Shown here: positions 1-11,903 of the stretch, piece by piece | How positions within the stretch are numbered: the stretch's first letter is position 1 | Layout: every line of letters starts with the position of its first letter | Origin: Nephrocerus scutellatus | Lineage: Eukaryota; Arthropoda; Insecta; Diptera; Pipunculidae | Direction of reading: 5' to 3' | Assembly: GCA_947095585.1 (NCBI GenBank) | Contig: OX352763.1 | Coordinates: 39,916,010-39,980,009, forward strand | Length of the DNA stretch: 64,000 bases | Notes under the pieces: model-generated | What the model was told of the DNA's origin: nothing | Databases searched by the model: none | Seen by the model: only the letters and a program-made list of their open reading frames with translations | Position numbers and translations under genes: made by a program

Positions 1-187
1 GAACTAAACAGTCGACACGAGAATACCCCGGACATTGAAAATCATTAGGGGAACCCATAAAAGAAACCTGCGTTTCACATAAACTTAGAACCGCAGGTTT
101 ATTCGCGTGAAGATGCGCTACGATGGAGTTAAAATTACCCTTAAAGCCGCGAATATTAGTGAAATGAATTTCAAAATAAGAATTCAT
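1..187 (-). mobile_element. LINE endonuclease N-terminus, truncated by window edge
   Basis: The minus strand is open without a stop from an ATG at 187 to base 1, about 60 codons. It reads as the start of an apurinic-like endonuclease of a CR1/Jockey-type non-LTR retrotransposon: the opening residues include FTNIRGFKGNFNSI, followed by a helix-like stretch and LSLCETQV, where the Glu sits in the position of the catalytic Glu of the family. The enzyme nicks the target DNA to prime reverse transcription. It may belong to the same family as the RT fragments at 4720, 16886 and 62096, but the segments do not overlap, so that link is inferred. The frame is intact here, unlike nearly every other element in the window, so this copy may be younger; the rest lies left of the window. 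Confidence 0.72.
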
Positions 188-660
188 TTCACAATGTAAA
201 AATAACGAAATACTTCAAAAAAAAATATATGTTAAATAAATTAAAATAAAAACAATTTGATTCTGTTTCCTCGCTACATTTCGACAGAAAATGGCTTTAC
301 AATGGAGAACGTAGATTTAATTAGAGATATTATTAGGCTTGAAGATTATAAACAAAATCTTTTCTGACGCAACTGTAAAGAAGTGAAAAAGTTCAAGAAA
401 GGTCAAAGGAAAGGTCCCTACCGTTCTTGAACTATTCCACGATCAATTCTTCTTCTTTCTTTCTTTCCTTTATCAGAGTCAAAGGCTTAAAAATCCCAAT
501 GATATTGTCGTTTAGTCTTCAGCACAGTGCGGCATCCACAAGGTTTTCCGCTTACTACCAGTCTACCACAAAGTTTCTTTGGATCATTTTTAAATACAAA
601 ATACCTTAAATCGACGCCATGTTTAGTGCCCGTGATCATCATATTTGGCTCTACAACTAG
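188..660. other. No recognised gene
   Basis: AT-rich sequence with no convincing coding signal. It may include the 5' part of the LINE that starts at 187 on the minus strand, but I see no motif to prove it. Confidence 0.4.
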
Positions 661-2180
661 GGTCTATTTAGTTCTCGTTACAATGTCGACATGGCGGTAG
701 CGTTTGTAGATCTCATTATTATAGTCTCCCGAATCGGTCTTCCTCAAATACGGTGCCAATAATTCATTTAAGACTTTCCTTTCGAACCCGGCTAAGAGGT
801 TGGTTTACTTATTGCTAAGTACCTTAGTCTCAGATCCATGTTAAGTTCTAGTATAGCCCAATTTCAAATTTCATGGATTTGAAGATCAAAGCAGGCTTTG
901 TTTTGCTTTAAGTAACCCTACGCGTATTTCTAGTTCCGAGCTGTTATCGGCTGCTACAGTTGACCCGAAATATTTAAAATATTCCAGTACTTCGAATTCT
1001 GGCTCAACTATCTTAAATAAGGACCAATGTAGGACCTTATGCTTGCAGACGTGGTACCTATGTGGTATTTGAAAGAAGACTGTTCCTCTCGCCGTTACAT
1101 CAGAGTCTCGGATCACTTTCTCCAATGAACTGCAATGTGCGATGTTATTGTTGTTGCTAGCATTGATGCCGTCCGTTCCATTGATATTGTCCGTTGCACT
1201 TGAATTTAGTGTTGATTGTGTCATTGGTCGCATTTTAGTTCGTGTAGGTCATTGCACTTTATGTTACTTAACACCAGTTTTCAAGCATCGTTTCAACCCC
1301 CCATAATTGCAGCATTAGTTTATGAATTGTTTGGTGAAATGCATTTTTGCGTCCATATCACCCATAATGATTTTCTCATCATACAGATTGCATGCGCCTT
1401 CCAAGCACACAATGTCTTGTCTAAAGTATATGTAATATTCTGATTTCTGTAGGGCGCCTTTCCCTTCTACCACATCTCCTGGATTGCTGGTTATGTTAGT
1501 GTGCAGTTCGGGTTCTATACAGTAAGCGTACGTTCCATGAAAAAGAGCAGGGTATGCTGTATCGGAGACAAAGCCGTAGGTTATAAGCGTGACAACATCT
1601 GCCCGGGACGACAGAAAAGAAAACAGAGATCTTTTTGACTGTGGAACGTATACACGAACCGACATCTCAAAATCTCAAAATGGTATAGTTTACAAAGTTC
1701 CAGATCGTAATGACCATATCCCAGAATTTCCATTGGAACAAGTCGTAAAGTCGCATCTTAGTCCTACATACCTAATTTCAGGCGAATCGTTTGGGAAATT
1801 GCTTAGTTCCCAAAATAGTTTCAACAGTGTCTTACTTAACAGTGGGACATTTAGCAGACGGACATTAACAGTGTCTCACTTAACAGTGGGACTTTAACAG
1901 TGTGTAACGTAGCATTTTACTTTTTGATCCCCCCTCCAAAATTCTTAAATCGCTTAGCCGTTTTCTTTGCCGTGGTTGTCGTCGTGGATCAATGTTTCCG
2001 AGGCTGATTAGGAGTTCTATTATAATGGTTTTTTATATGAGCTAGATTATTAGCCTCGAGCCAGCCTTACTTTGAGGGGACTAGTCCGATTATTCAGCTT
2101 TTCCTTTTCTAAGGGACATTTCTAGCGGTTACCACTTGGAGGTTTGATCTATTCCACCAGTCAGAATAGATACGGCATTT
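661..2180 (-). mobile_element. RTE/Bov-B-like LINE, degenerate copy 1
   Basis: Read on the minus strand this starts near 2175 with the 5' untranslated block shared by other copies (the CCACCAGTCAGA and TGGAGGTTTGA pieces, also at 9060-9100 and 12510-12560). It continues with endonuclease remains (GDMDAKM near 1350, matching GDMNAKI of copy 3), then reverse transcriptase remains in 886-1233 (LEKVIRDSDVTARGT and GSTVAADNSSELEIR), and ends with the C-terminal segment at 661-830, which matches 6790-6930. Most of the RT domain is missing and the frame is broken many times, so it is a fossil. The endonuclease type is the one often mis-annotated as 'craniofacial development protein 2-like' in animal genomes. 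RTE membership follows from that resemblance. Confidence 0.75.
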
Positions 2181-2639
2181 TCATAAAACTGCATTCCCCC
2201 TATTCTATAATAGAGAACTCTAAATTTTAATAATAACTTGCAAATAAGAACGTCATTAGTATTTGGAACAAATTAACTTGAACCCCAGAAGGAGGCAGCT
2301 CTAATTTTTTATTTTTTCAACAATCATCCATGATAGTGATATGTAAAGTTTTAGACTCACGTGTTTAAAGTCTAGTGTACGCTTGCCCAAGACACATTCT
2401 AAATGTCTAGACTTGAAATTATTCTTTCTGCATCCTTCTACACTTCCATTAACAAACTATTATTGTACTCAAAATGGATCCGCCAACTTTATCATCATAC
2501 TCGATTGTCTCTACAATCGAGATTCGGTCATAGCATCCTGGGAGTCTCTGCTATAAATCACATTCCTTGACTTGATGTGACGAGCACATTACTTTTGAAT
2601 AAAAATGTCCAGTTTCGGTATCAAACTTTACAAGTTCTC
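2181..2639. other. No recognised feature
   Basis: AT-rich spacer between two LINE fragments. Neither strand shows a recognisable protein remnant or repeat. Confidence 0.4.
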
Positions 2640-3060
2640 TACTAAGTCTATTGAGAAATAGAAATAACAGAACATCGTTCCATTGTATTCGTTCCCAGTG
2701 TTCAAATCCCTTCGTTACCTTAGGATACCAAAGGGCTTGTTCGAAGTTCTTCGATTGTTATTATATCCCTTCAAAAAACGTTCATCCTTAGCCTGAAAAA
2801 AGGATAAAGAAAATGTATAGTTCTTCTTCCTATACAGGCAGGACTTACATATTGGATCCAATATAAGTCCCAGCTTGAACATATGACTTCCAGTCTGGTT
2901 ATACCCTGTAAGTAAACCGACCGTGCTTCGACAGTTCCTTCTAGATATTCCTAAAATGAACTTGGCGGTGTTTTTGTTCGGCTTATCCACAGTGTGTTTG
3001 ATAGTTCTACATGTATTTATGGAGTTTAAACTGTCCTCCTGTTCGGCTTCCATAAATATT
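2640..3060 (-). mobile_element. LINE 3' fragment, RNase H-downstream domain
   Basis: The minus strand from 3053 encodes a segment with the pattern TAKFILGISRRNCRSTVGLLTGY followed by GSHMFKLGLILDPICKSC. This is the region after RNase H in I/LOA-superfamily LINEs, where a putative zinc-binding CxxC motif precedes a conserved C-HLLC-like stretch. After CKSC the frame shifts, so the rest of the knuckle is in another frame. It is a different family from the LOA-like element at 18580-20885: the layout is the same, but the sequence is only distantly alike. The upstream RT is absent, as expected for a truncated fragment. Confidence 0.6.
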
Positions 3061-4545
3061 CGAATACCAATAGTTAAGCTTGCCTGACTAAAGCCTTACA
3101 TTGGTTCCGGACTAATCAGAAGAACTACTTGCGAGTTCATAAGCAGATTCATTTCCTTTTATTGCTGTATAGACCGAAATACAGAAAAGAATGACTGAAT
3201 GGTCAACCTAATAGTCTCTTAGTTTTTGTTGAGCCCGTAAAAGCCCCGTTTTGTCCTGGTTGTTTGCTGGAATGAATGTTCCAGGTATGTAGTTAACTAA
3301 TTCCACCTTCGTTTTTTGATAGACTAGGAAAGAACGTCCGATTGCGTCCCTGATTCATTGACAAAAAAGTGAAATCAATTTGTCATTTTACTTTTCGGTT
3401 TTATTAAAAGAATACATCATTGCATAATACATCTTTACATAAATGTATGCCATATTGTATATCATAGATGTAACTCATATTTTTGTCATTTAAATTGGCA
3501 ATGACCTCGTTTCTGGAGTATCACGCTTACACAAATGAAAGGTTGGTCAAGTCGTCGTCGTCGTCGTAGTCGTTGACATGTATCATTTCGTAGTGTCAGC
3601 GGTTGCCTCTGTGACATCATATACGCACGTCACCTACACCTTGCGTGTTTTTTTTTCACACGTACACTGTGACAGCAATAACAATAAAATTGTTGTCAAT
3701 ATTGGGAAACTGCTTGGGTTTCCTCATACATCTTACTCATACCCAAATCGAGTGATACTTTTGAAACTGAAACTCTTTTCGCGTCCGATAGTTCGATTCA
3801 TGAAAGAGCCGATGAGTGTCGTTTTCTTTATAAGCCGAAGGTAGGGTATGTGTGTGTGGGTTAAGCCCCAGGCACATTTCCTAGTTTACCTTATTACAAG
3901 CGTTTATGTTATACATTGCGCCCCATAAATGAATCATCGGAAATGTAACAATAAATGATCGCGTTCCACATAGTCTCCCTTATTTGCTTTGCTGTGCTGT
4001 AATTATTGGTAATTACTCCGATAACAATTCCTAAAGATACAATTTGTAGGAGCTACAAATGTTGATGCTACCGTGGATGGATTACTGCCCAATGCGTCAT
4101 TGACTTTCCTTGAATTTTGTCCAAATCATAAATGAAAAAAAAAAAAATGAAAATCAACTACGAAACTAATTACATAACAATTGAAAGATGTTGTTTAGTT
4201 ATTTCCGCTTAAAGTAAAATGATCATTCTCTAAAGACTAGAGGTTGAAGTTAAAGAAAGTTAAGTGGTTTTCAAAACATACAAAAATTAACAACTTTATA
4301 TGTTCTTATGAGTTGTAAGTTCTCTTCCTGCAGTTGTAATTTTCACGACGTTAATTTCCGTCTTTTAGCTATAAGTATATATATAGAAATTATTAAGCCT
4401 CATCAGAGCCATATAAGAATAGAATAATTAGTGACAGAGAGGAGCAACCAAAAAATTATGAACTTATAGAAAACGATAGTGGGTGCAGCTATCCCCTAGC
4501 CACTAATTTTTACTATTTAATTCAATGTAAATTGCCAATTTGAAT
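3061..4545. other. No recognised gene; short GTC microsatellite
   Basis: No protein remnant recognised. A (GTC)n tract lies at 3551-3572 and an A-rich run near 4133-4147. The 88-codon ORF at 3578-3844 has no family resemblance and is probably chance. Confidence 0.4.
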
Positions 4546-4549
4546 TTAA

Positions 4550-4680
4550 AATTTTGAGAATCACCAAAAAAAAAAAGTTTAAGAATCACTGATAAAAGTT
4601 TGAATATCACAAAAAGAAAAGCTTCAGATTCTCTGAAGGAAAAAGTCTAAGAATCGTTGATTGAAAGAGTTGGTATATGT
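4550..4680. repeat. Degenerate short tandem repeat
   Basis: Four imperfect units of roughly 30 bases, each built around AAAAAGTTTAAGAATCAC-like sequence, run through this stretch. A related stretch (AAAGAGTTG followed by a GTTTATGTCT-like block) occurs at 45720-45780, so the sequence is dispersed and not only local. Confidence 0.45.
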
Positions 4681-4719
4681 CTCTGGTAAATTTTTTTGAA
4701 ACACTAAATTAATTACTGA

Positions 4720-5150
4720 TGATATTGCATCACAGTTTTGGAATCATAATGGTGCAATTGGTATCTAGTAGAGGACTGGAAGCACATTCCATCACATCAG
4801 TTAAGATTCTGAGAAAAAAGTGCGAACTCATTTGAAAAACGAAAAGGGTTGTCGTCAGGGAAAGCATGAATTTGATTAGAAGTAGCACACAGGAGATCAT
4901 CAGTAAAAATGAGAAAAAGAGTCGGTGATAAAATAGAGCCTTGGGGAACACTAGCGTTAACGCGGTAAATATTAGATTTGAAATGTTGGGTAGAACTAAT
5001 TTCTCACATATATATAAGTGATAGACATTTCCGAGTAAAATATCATGAAGAATACTTTGTTTTGATAACAAAATGCTGCAGGATACCACAATGTAGCGTT
5101 TTGGCACTTACAAGAACTTACAAGAGTTATGAAAAACAAGGAATTGGAAT
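4720..5150 (-). mobile_element. CR1/Jockey-type LINE reverse transcriptase fragment
   Basis: In the minus-strand frames between about 5000 and 4740 the RT core can be followed as SPTLFLIF, then DLLCATSNQIHAF, then a decayed version of the FADD box. These motifs are out of frame with the longest ORF in this interval, which is a shadow. The same block occurs at 62250-62320 and 62771-62860 in the plus orientation, so both are copies of one family. Stops and frameshifts show it cannot encode a working enzyme. Upstream and downstream domains are lost. Confidence 0.6.
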
Positions 5151-5159
5151 TGCACTGTG

Positions 5160-5960
5160 TCATTACTAACATAGAAGCCAAGGTCCCACAAAGGAGTATC
5201 TTGCAACCGTTTTGTGTGCTTAGCATATACTACCGATTTTGCACCTCACCACTTTACACATACCTCAACTTTTGCGGACGATACAGGAATTATCAGCTCT
5301 CATAGAGACCCGGAAACCTCAAAAGAACGCCTTCAAAATCATGTCTTGGATCTAGAAAAATGGCTGGAAACCTGGAGAATTAAAGTAAATGAAATCAAAT
5401 GCGGTTACATTACATTTACCCTGAGGAAAGGTAATTGCGCCAGAGTCAAAATCAACGGTCTCACCATCCCACAAAACTCGGACTTTAAATACTTGGGCAT
5501 TCATCTCGATCGCCGTCTCACTTGGAGTAAACATATAAATACGAAATCAGTCCAAATCTAGCTAAAATTTAAATCACTCTACTGGTTACTCCACAGAAAT
5601 TTAAAACTAAGCCTAGAAAATAAAGTGACAATATATATAACTAACATTAAGCCTTTTTGGTATTATGAAGTCCAACTTTGGAGCACATCGTCAGCCGTCA
5701 AATATTACAAAATTAGAAAGAAGGCAGACAAAGTAACTACGAACCACCTGCGGCCATTGGTTTATTAGAAATTAAAATGTCCTATGAGACCTAAAAATTC
5801 AAAATTCCTAAAGTTCAAGATGAAATTAAAAAAAACAGCAAACTAGAAATCCACCCCAACCCTCTCATTAGAAACCTCTTAACCGCAAATAGGCATAAAA
5901 GACTATAGAAAGGAGATACTCTAGACTTGCTAGATTATGTTCCAACTCTCTTAAAGTTGT
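5160..5960 (+). mobile_element. Jockey-clade LINE reverse transcriptase C-terminal part
   Basis: Coding remains of a jockey-like RT. The catalytic box is present as TFADDTGIISSHRDP at about 5258-5310, in the Y/FADD position of the palm. It is followed by the conserved LEKWLETWRIKVNEIK helix, then YLGIHLDRRLTWSKHI in the thumb region, all open in one frame from 5214 to 5561. After a stop at 5561 the C-terminal domain continues in another frame with LLHRNLKLSLENK and NLLTANRHKRL up to about 5955. The upstream box (PQ-SIL at about 5180) is degraded. The element is 5' truncated, as is usual for LINEs, and butts against the minus-strand LINE fragment on its left. Confidence 0.8.
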
Positions 5961-6028
5961 AAATCAGAACTTTATTTAAAAACTTGATAGGTCAATACAC
6001 TGGTAAAAAGAACATTATTGTATTTTTT

Positions 6029-6531
6029 AAATTCTCTACATTAACTTCGCGTGCACGTGGCTGGCTGCGGCTGGCTGGCTGGTCAGATTTTCTGATCAAT
6101 TTTTAACCCACTTCCCAAAGACCGATTTTATTGAAATTTTGCACACATGTATATTTCAGGTGACAATACTTTCTATTAAAATTTGAGGCCCCTCGGACCT
6201 CGGGTTCGGAAGGCTCCCGTACAAATATTTTACAAAATTTACTTTTTCTTTAAATTTTGTACACATGTGTGTCTTCGATGGAAAACACTTTTTGTTAAAA
6301 TTTGGAGTAATCGGCCCGCTGGGGACCCCCATATAAATTTTTTGAATATCGCTATATCGCATTAGATCACGGCAAAGTCTGAGCTCTGTTTTTTGTGTGC
6401 TGCGCTGTTCGCTGCCGCTGCGTTTCCTGGTGGATGGTTTTGCCACAAAACGAGCACTCAGTGTGTGTGTGTGTGTATCCCCAATTAGAGAATTTACAAG
6501 AAAAATTTTAATTTTTATGGGTTGTTTTTTT
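6029..6531 (+). mobile_element. X family repeat, copy X1 (TIR-flanked, internally repetitive)
   Basis: Bounded by AAATTCTCTA (6029-6038) and its exact inverse TAGAGAATTT (6486-6495), plus a conserved 36-base 3' extension ending in TTGTTTTTTTA. Inside are a (GGCT)n tract, two roughly 120-base units each holding an ACACATGTRT core, a unique segment of about 130 bases, and a (TG)n run. The same order of parts is seen in X3 at 46965-47470. Two diverged units remain here against five or six in X4 and X5. No protein is encoded: the ORFs inside follow the repeat unit. It is non-autonomous; the mobilising class is not established. Confidence 0.75.
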
Positions 6532-6617
6532 AGTCCCTAAGATTTGAAAACTTATTGTAAAAATCTACGATTGATGGATGATTTATGTAAAAATCATCCA
6601 TAAAAATCATCATAAAA

Positions 6618-9133
6618 GTCATCCAGTTTTGCATCCTTAAACTCTGGGCGTGCTGGTCTACGCCATACAGCGTAGGCTTGGCCGGCCTCGCTGTCGTGTT
6701 CCATTAATTCTACCGCAAAGGACTTTCCGAGCAGGATCCTCTTCGCTAATGCGAGCTAGGTGTCCTACCCACCGGAGCCTACCAAGCTTAATTCTCTTCA
6801 CGATGTCGACATCGCAGTAACGCTCGCGTCGATCTCATTATTATAGAGTCTCTGGAATCGTCCTTCCTCACATATGGTGCCAACAATTCTCCATAAGACT
6901 TTTCTCTCGAATGCGTCTAAGAGGTAAGAATGCTTTTTGCTAAGCACCCAAGTCTCGAATCCATATGTAAGTACTGGTATGACCATTGTCTTATATACCA
7001 GCAACTTGGATGTTATGGTTAAATTCCTGGTAGGCTTTTTTGGCTTTAAGCAACCGTGCGCGTATTTCCGGTTCCATGGTGTTATCGGCTGCTACAGTTG
7101 ACCCGAGATAGTTAAAGGATACAAATTCGCGCTCGCCCTGCCTGCGGGACCAATTTTGGATCCTTTTCTACTCGCATACGTTGATACATTTACATTGTTT
7201 TGCTCTCATTTATGTGCAGCACGAGATTCGTGCCGCCTGCTTGATCTGGATAAAAGCTTCATGTACAGCTCTTGTGTTTCTACCAACGATGTCAATATCG
7301 TCTGCGTAACCCAGTATCTGAACGAACTTATAGAGAAGTATTCCTCTCGCCGTTACGTCAGAGTCTTGGATCACTTTCTCCAACGCCTGGTGGAAGATGA
7401 CGCATGCTAGTCCATCCCAATGTCGGAGCCCGTTGTAGCTTATAACATTGGTCATTGCCAACCTAAATAGTTGTGTCAGTTTATTTGTGATGCCGAATTC
7501 TCTCATGGCTTTACAATGGCTATGCTATCATAGGCGGCTTTAAAGTCTATAAAAATGGGTGTAGTAAGTTTTGAAATTCTAGACATTTTTCCATCACCTT
7601 CCTAAGGGTGTAAATCTGCACAGTTGTTGAATTGCCTAGAGTGAAGCCAACTGGTATGGACCTATTATGACTTTAGCGTATGGTTCTAACCTGTCTTATA
7701 GGATAGAGGAGAAAATCTTATACGTGGTACTCAATCACTTATACCATGTATGGGGCACAGAAGGCCTTTTCGCCAGTCTTCTGGCATCGCTTCTGTCTCC
7801 TATACTTGCACTACTATTTCATGACTTGCTTGCTGTATTGTGGGTCCTCTTTTAATCAGTTCCGCTGGGATCCCATCTGATCCCGGGGCCTTATTATTTT
7901 TGAGCCGATTTATCGCTCTGCTAACTTCGTCTATGCTTGGTGGCGGCAGCATAGTACGGTCTTTGGTAATTGGTGGAGCCTCCAATTCCTCAGTTAGCTG
8001 GCCAATAAGCAACTCATGAAAGTGATCTTCCCATCGCTCTAAGATGGCTTTGAGATCGGCGATCAGATTACCATCTTTGTCTTTGCAGTATGTGCAACGC
8101 GGTGTATATTGCGTCATACGGCGGACTCTTTGGTAGAACTTCCGCACCTGGTGCGGTCTTTGCTCTCTGTACTGTTCTAGTTCATGGACGAGAATCTTCT
8201 CCCAGGCTGCTTTCTTTCACTGGTGAACTATTTTTTTCATATCTTCTGAGCTCTTTATATTCATCTTCGCGTGTCCGCGTTTTATTAGATTGTTGCATTG
8301 CTCGGTAAGCAACATTGGTACGTTCAGTCGCTAGCTGAATTCGTCGTTCCGATCTCTACGACTACTTCCTAAGATGGAGTCAGCAGTACTAATGACAGTA
8401 TTCTTAAGGCGTGTCCATTTCTCTTCTACGCCCGACATCTCAGCCCCAGGACTTACTCTCCCTGCAATTATAGCGAGTCATATCGCTTGACAGCGGTTTT
8501 GTTTCTGGTCTCTTCGTTGCGAAGGTCAGCCATTTTAACTGATTCTGATTCGCGGATATAGTCTTTCATGACGATGCAATCCGCGATCGGAGCACCATAC
8601 CAACAAGATAGTGGCCCGAGTTGACGTTGGCACCTCAGTACGTTCGTACCGTCATCAGGTTTGGGTTGTGGCGGCGGTCTACAAACTTTGTGGCTTTGTA
8701 GATATTTTTACGCCGAAACCATTTACTCGCAATGACCAAATTATTGCTTGCTAACATCTCTATGACTCGTTGTCCATTGTCATTAGTGTTGTCGTGTAAG
8801 CTATGGGTGCCAATGTACTGCCTAAATACTGGTCACCTACCTATTTTGGCATTCATATCCCTCAGAATAATTTTTACGTCATACTGAGGACAGGCATAGT
8901 GTTCCCGTTCGATTGGTTCAAAGAATTATTCTTTTTCATCATCTGGGGAATCCTCTGTAGGCGCGTGAACGTTTATGAGGCTTATGTTTTTAAATCTGCC
9001 CCGCCGTTCATTCATTCAGTTTTTCCTGCATTGGAGGAAAGTTACCGGTGGCCACCACGTGGAGGTTTGATTGCAATTCCACCAGTCAGAGATAGTTACG
9101 ACCACTTGCAATTCTGATGCATTTTGTGTTATT
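6618..9133 (-). mobile_element. RTE/Bov-B-like LINE, most complete copy (copy 2)
   Basis: Reading the minus strand from 9133: the 5' untranslated block; the endonuclease (FKNISLINVHAPTE, then YDVKIILRDMNAKIG and NDNGQRVIEM); the linker (near 8147, RKFYQRVRRMTQYTP); and the RT. RT motifs are AINRLKNNKAPGSDGIPAEL at 7860-7930, the intact catalytic GYADDIDIVG at about 7290-7320, and the C-terminal LVYKTMVIPVLTYGFETW at 6940-7000. The first part of the endonuclease (up to the SCHARHH motif of copy 3) is missing, and stops and frameshifts separate the domains, so it is not functional. The 3' end runs into short GATGATTTTTAT-like units at 6580-6617, comparable to the TGATGA tails of copies 5 and 8. 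One family, ten copies in the window. Confidence 0.85.
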
Positions 9134-10890
9134 CTTAAAAGAAAACTGCTCGCAATCTTATGGATGCATTAAGTGATGAAGTTCGGATGTTAGATACAGA
9201 GCGTATAGATAAGGAAAACTTTAAATGCTTCGATGTCAAAAGTTAATTTTTGTTACATACCTCCATTTAATTATGGGATGATTATAGGAATCTTATAAAT
9301 CCTTTAATACGAGTAACTATGCTTTTTATAACTTTATAGCTCTCTTTCTCTCACTCTCTCTGTTTTTCCAGCAATCTAACACATTACAATTTGTAATAAT
9401 AAAGGTTTACAAAGACTACCGAAGAAATTTCACTTATACCACATGCACTATGGGTTACACAGGCGTATTCTGCTCGCAGCACCACCTACCAATATAGACA
9501 TCCCACTTTGCTTTGCTTCTCATAGCTTCCTTTTCTTTGCTTCTCAGCGGTCTTCACGAAAGTAACGAAAAATTTTACTCAAGCATATAAAACATAATGC
9601 TTAGCACAACACTATATTATAGCTTGTACTTGTACCTGTAAGCAGTTACCTAAGACATTTGCTTAATTAATGGCCAAGACAAAGACACGATTTGTTGCAT
9701 AAAATTCAAAAGTCGACACTTTATGAATCGCATGCAAATTGAAGCTTATACCTTGCAACCGTATCGTCACCGATCTCATAAATCAGCAGATCACACGTGC
9801 CTTATGTCATATAGGGTAGGGCAGGGTATACTCTGTTATAACATCACACCATGGAATACATCAGCGGACTGCATTTTTTGCACGATGATGATGCTAATTG
9901 CAGGATCACGTTGAAGCAGTCAGTTGCTACATGGCACAAGTCAATTTTACTGCCATTCTGTAGCGAAGCGACGACCTGCGACAGTTGTTGTGTCTTTACA
10001 GCTCCCCCTGATTAATTTTTTGACTGTTTACCATTACGATGGCACACGTGTCTTGCCTCCTCTTCGAATGATTCGATATCAATCGAAGATCTACCCCAAA
10101 ATAGCTTAACTTGTCAGTCAGTCATGCTCCGTTTGCCATTGCATCTTTGTGTGTCTTTTCCGTGTTTGGTATTTTGTTTTCATTCAGAAATTCAGATTCA
10201 AATCAGCAGCAGCAGCAACCGTTCGCTGCCAGTCGAGGCCGATTATGGTCATTCGGATTTGTTAATTAGTTAACCCGCTTTAATTGCGCATTTAGATGAA
10301 TAGACTAATTAATGCAGTCCATTGTCTCTTGATTGTCGGCGGCGTCGGCGGTGGCAGCGTTGCTACTTAAATGGCCATTTTGCTGCTGACCTTGACTCCC
10401 CTTTGGCTCACACGGCTCGTTCCCCCAGCGTTAGTGCTGCTGAACAAACAAACAATAACACATTTAATTTAAAGCCAAGTACAAAAACTTGTACATACTT
10501 GGCTATTTTATGGGAATTTCCATAATTATGCCAAGTTTATTTATGGCTCTAAGTGATGGATTGGCACTCCTGGCATAATTAGTTCACCACATGCATAGAG
10601 ATAGGTTTTGTACCCAGTCATTGCCGACTTGACTCTTGCTAACTGTTAGTAAGTTAATTTCTTCATTATGTCTGGCGCCACATTAAGAAGTCGGTCGGGG
10701 ACAAGCGTTTGAACAGCATGTTCATACTTCAAATTCTTTGCTTGGTCGGTCAACGCCAAGTCGACCTTGCCACTGCCAGTTAAAAGTGTGTCGTGATTCA
10801 AATCTCTTGGGGATTAGCTTCAAGCCAGCTAAGTTGTTGAATTTGGATCTGTTGAATGAGTCCACATTAATCAGTAGCTCATTTTTCTCG
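9134..10890. other. No recognised gene
   Basis: No protein remnant or clear repeat. A (CAG)n-type run occurs at 10204-10217. The stretch 10255-10330 has several TAATTA-type cores, which could be homeodomain sites, but such cores are frequent in AT-rich DNA and I do not claim regulation. Confidence 0.4.
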
Positions 10891-10894
10891 ACAT

Positions 10895-11120
10895 TGCTTA
10901 TAACCTTCGTCCACCTGCCAATAATATATCTGGAAAATTTCATAAAAATCGGTTGGTCAATGTGGCTGATGTTAATATTTTACATTTCTCCAATGACTGT
11001 TAAGGGGCGCGGTTACTACCTGCCTATAACCTTCTGCCAATAATACACATTGAAAATATCATTAAAATCAGTTTGTAAATGTAGCTGATACTTGCATTTT
11101 ACATTTCATGCTCCCTGGGA
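10895..11120. repeat. Tandem repeat, period about 126 bases, two units
   Basis: Two adjacent copies of a block that contains TAACCTTC, CTGCCAATAATA and TTTCATAAAAATCGGT-like parts start at 10901 and 11027. A partial third (GCCAATAATATACATTGG) lies near 11605. The block resembles internal sequence of insect Helitrons. Because the Helitron-associated module at 11488-11602 follows, it may be the body of one decayed Helitron. Confidence 0.55.
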
Positions 11121-11487
11121 GGGGGAAAAGGACTGTACAATAGCATATAACAATCAGTCGTTTTTTGGAATTAAATTTTTAAATTTTTAATTATTTCTTT
11201 TTAAATCATAAAACTTTAAAAGAAAAGAATCAAATTACAAATCATCATGAAATTTTGAAGGCTCACGTATCTATGTAATTTTTTTTTGTAATATTTTCTT
11301 GGTCAAGGTTTTTTGTAGTTTTCCTTGACCGTGGTCCATTCATTAAAGCATTTGGACTCGCGTCGTTTTAGTTTCGTGAACGTTTTTTCCGTATTGCTTT
11401 TTTCAATGAATCAGGGAGAATTCCGAGAAAATAAAATTGAAACCGGCTACAAACGTGAGAAATGTGATATATTGTAAATCACATTTC

Positions 11488-11602
11488 TCCGATTTAATTC
11501 TTAATTTTAATAAAGGGCTTAGCCCACCTTATTGCCGTGGCGCAAGTCATTCAGGGAGTATTACCTTGGCAATAAGTTTACATATAAAAAAAAATCCCCC
11601 AG
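11488..11602 (+). repeat. Module shared, inverted, with the Helitron at 33398-33802
   Basis: The stretch holding AATTTTAATAAAGG, CTTATTGCCGTGGCGCAAG and AATAAGTTTA is matched on the opposite strand at 33585-33685, with high identity over about 105 bases. The second location lies inside a Helitron with clear ends, so this is probably the remnant of a related element. Confidence 0.65.
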
Positions 11603-11639
11603 CAGCCAATAATATACATTGGAAATTTCAGGACCAATC

Positions 11640-11903
11640 TTATAAGCCAAGTACAGATATTCGGATCACTATCAAGCACATTCCAGACTGAACAGCGTCC
11701 TCTTCAATCTAGGGCTGGAGAAAATGATCCAAGGCTATTATGTTGTAACCCAGGGTTCTTTTTCGCGTTAAATAATACTTATATATATACTTAACACATT
11801 TGTTTCTTAATATGCTAGATAAACTTTACTATTACTGCTTTAGCTACGTGATTTTTTATTTTCGCGTGATATTGCGGGTAAGCCAGGTGGGACACGGAGT
11901 AGG
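11640..11903. other. No recognised feature
   Basis: Short AT-rich gap between the Helitron-like module and the hairpin repeats; nothing recognised. Confidence 0.4.

Noticed and set aside
2690..2715. GTTCAAATCCC as a tRNA box B
   Set aside because: No box A or cloverleaf in the required distance, and it lies inside LINE 3' sequence.
4730..5107. 125-codon minus ORF rich in Leu, Phe and Ser
   Set aside because: It is the wrong frame of the LINE RT fragment; the neighbouring frame carries SPTLFLIF and DLLCATSN.
10255..10330. Cluster of TAATTA-type cores as an enhancer
   Set aside because: Such cores are expected by chance in AT-rich DNA, and there is no conservation data.
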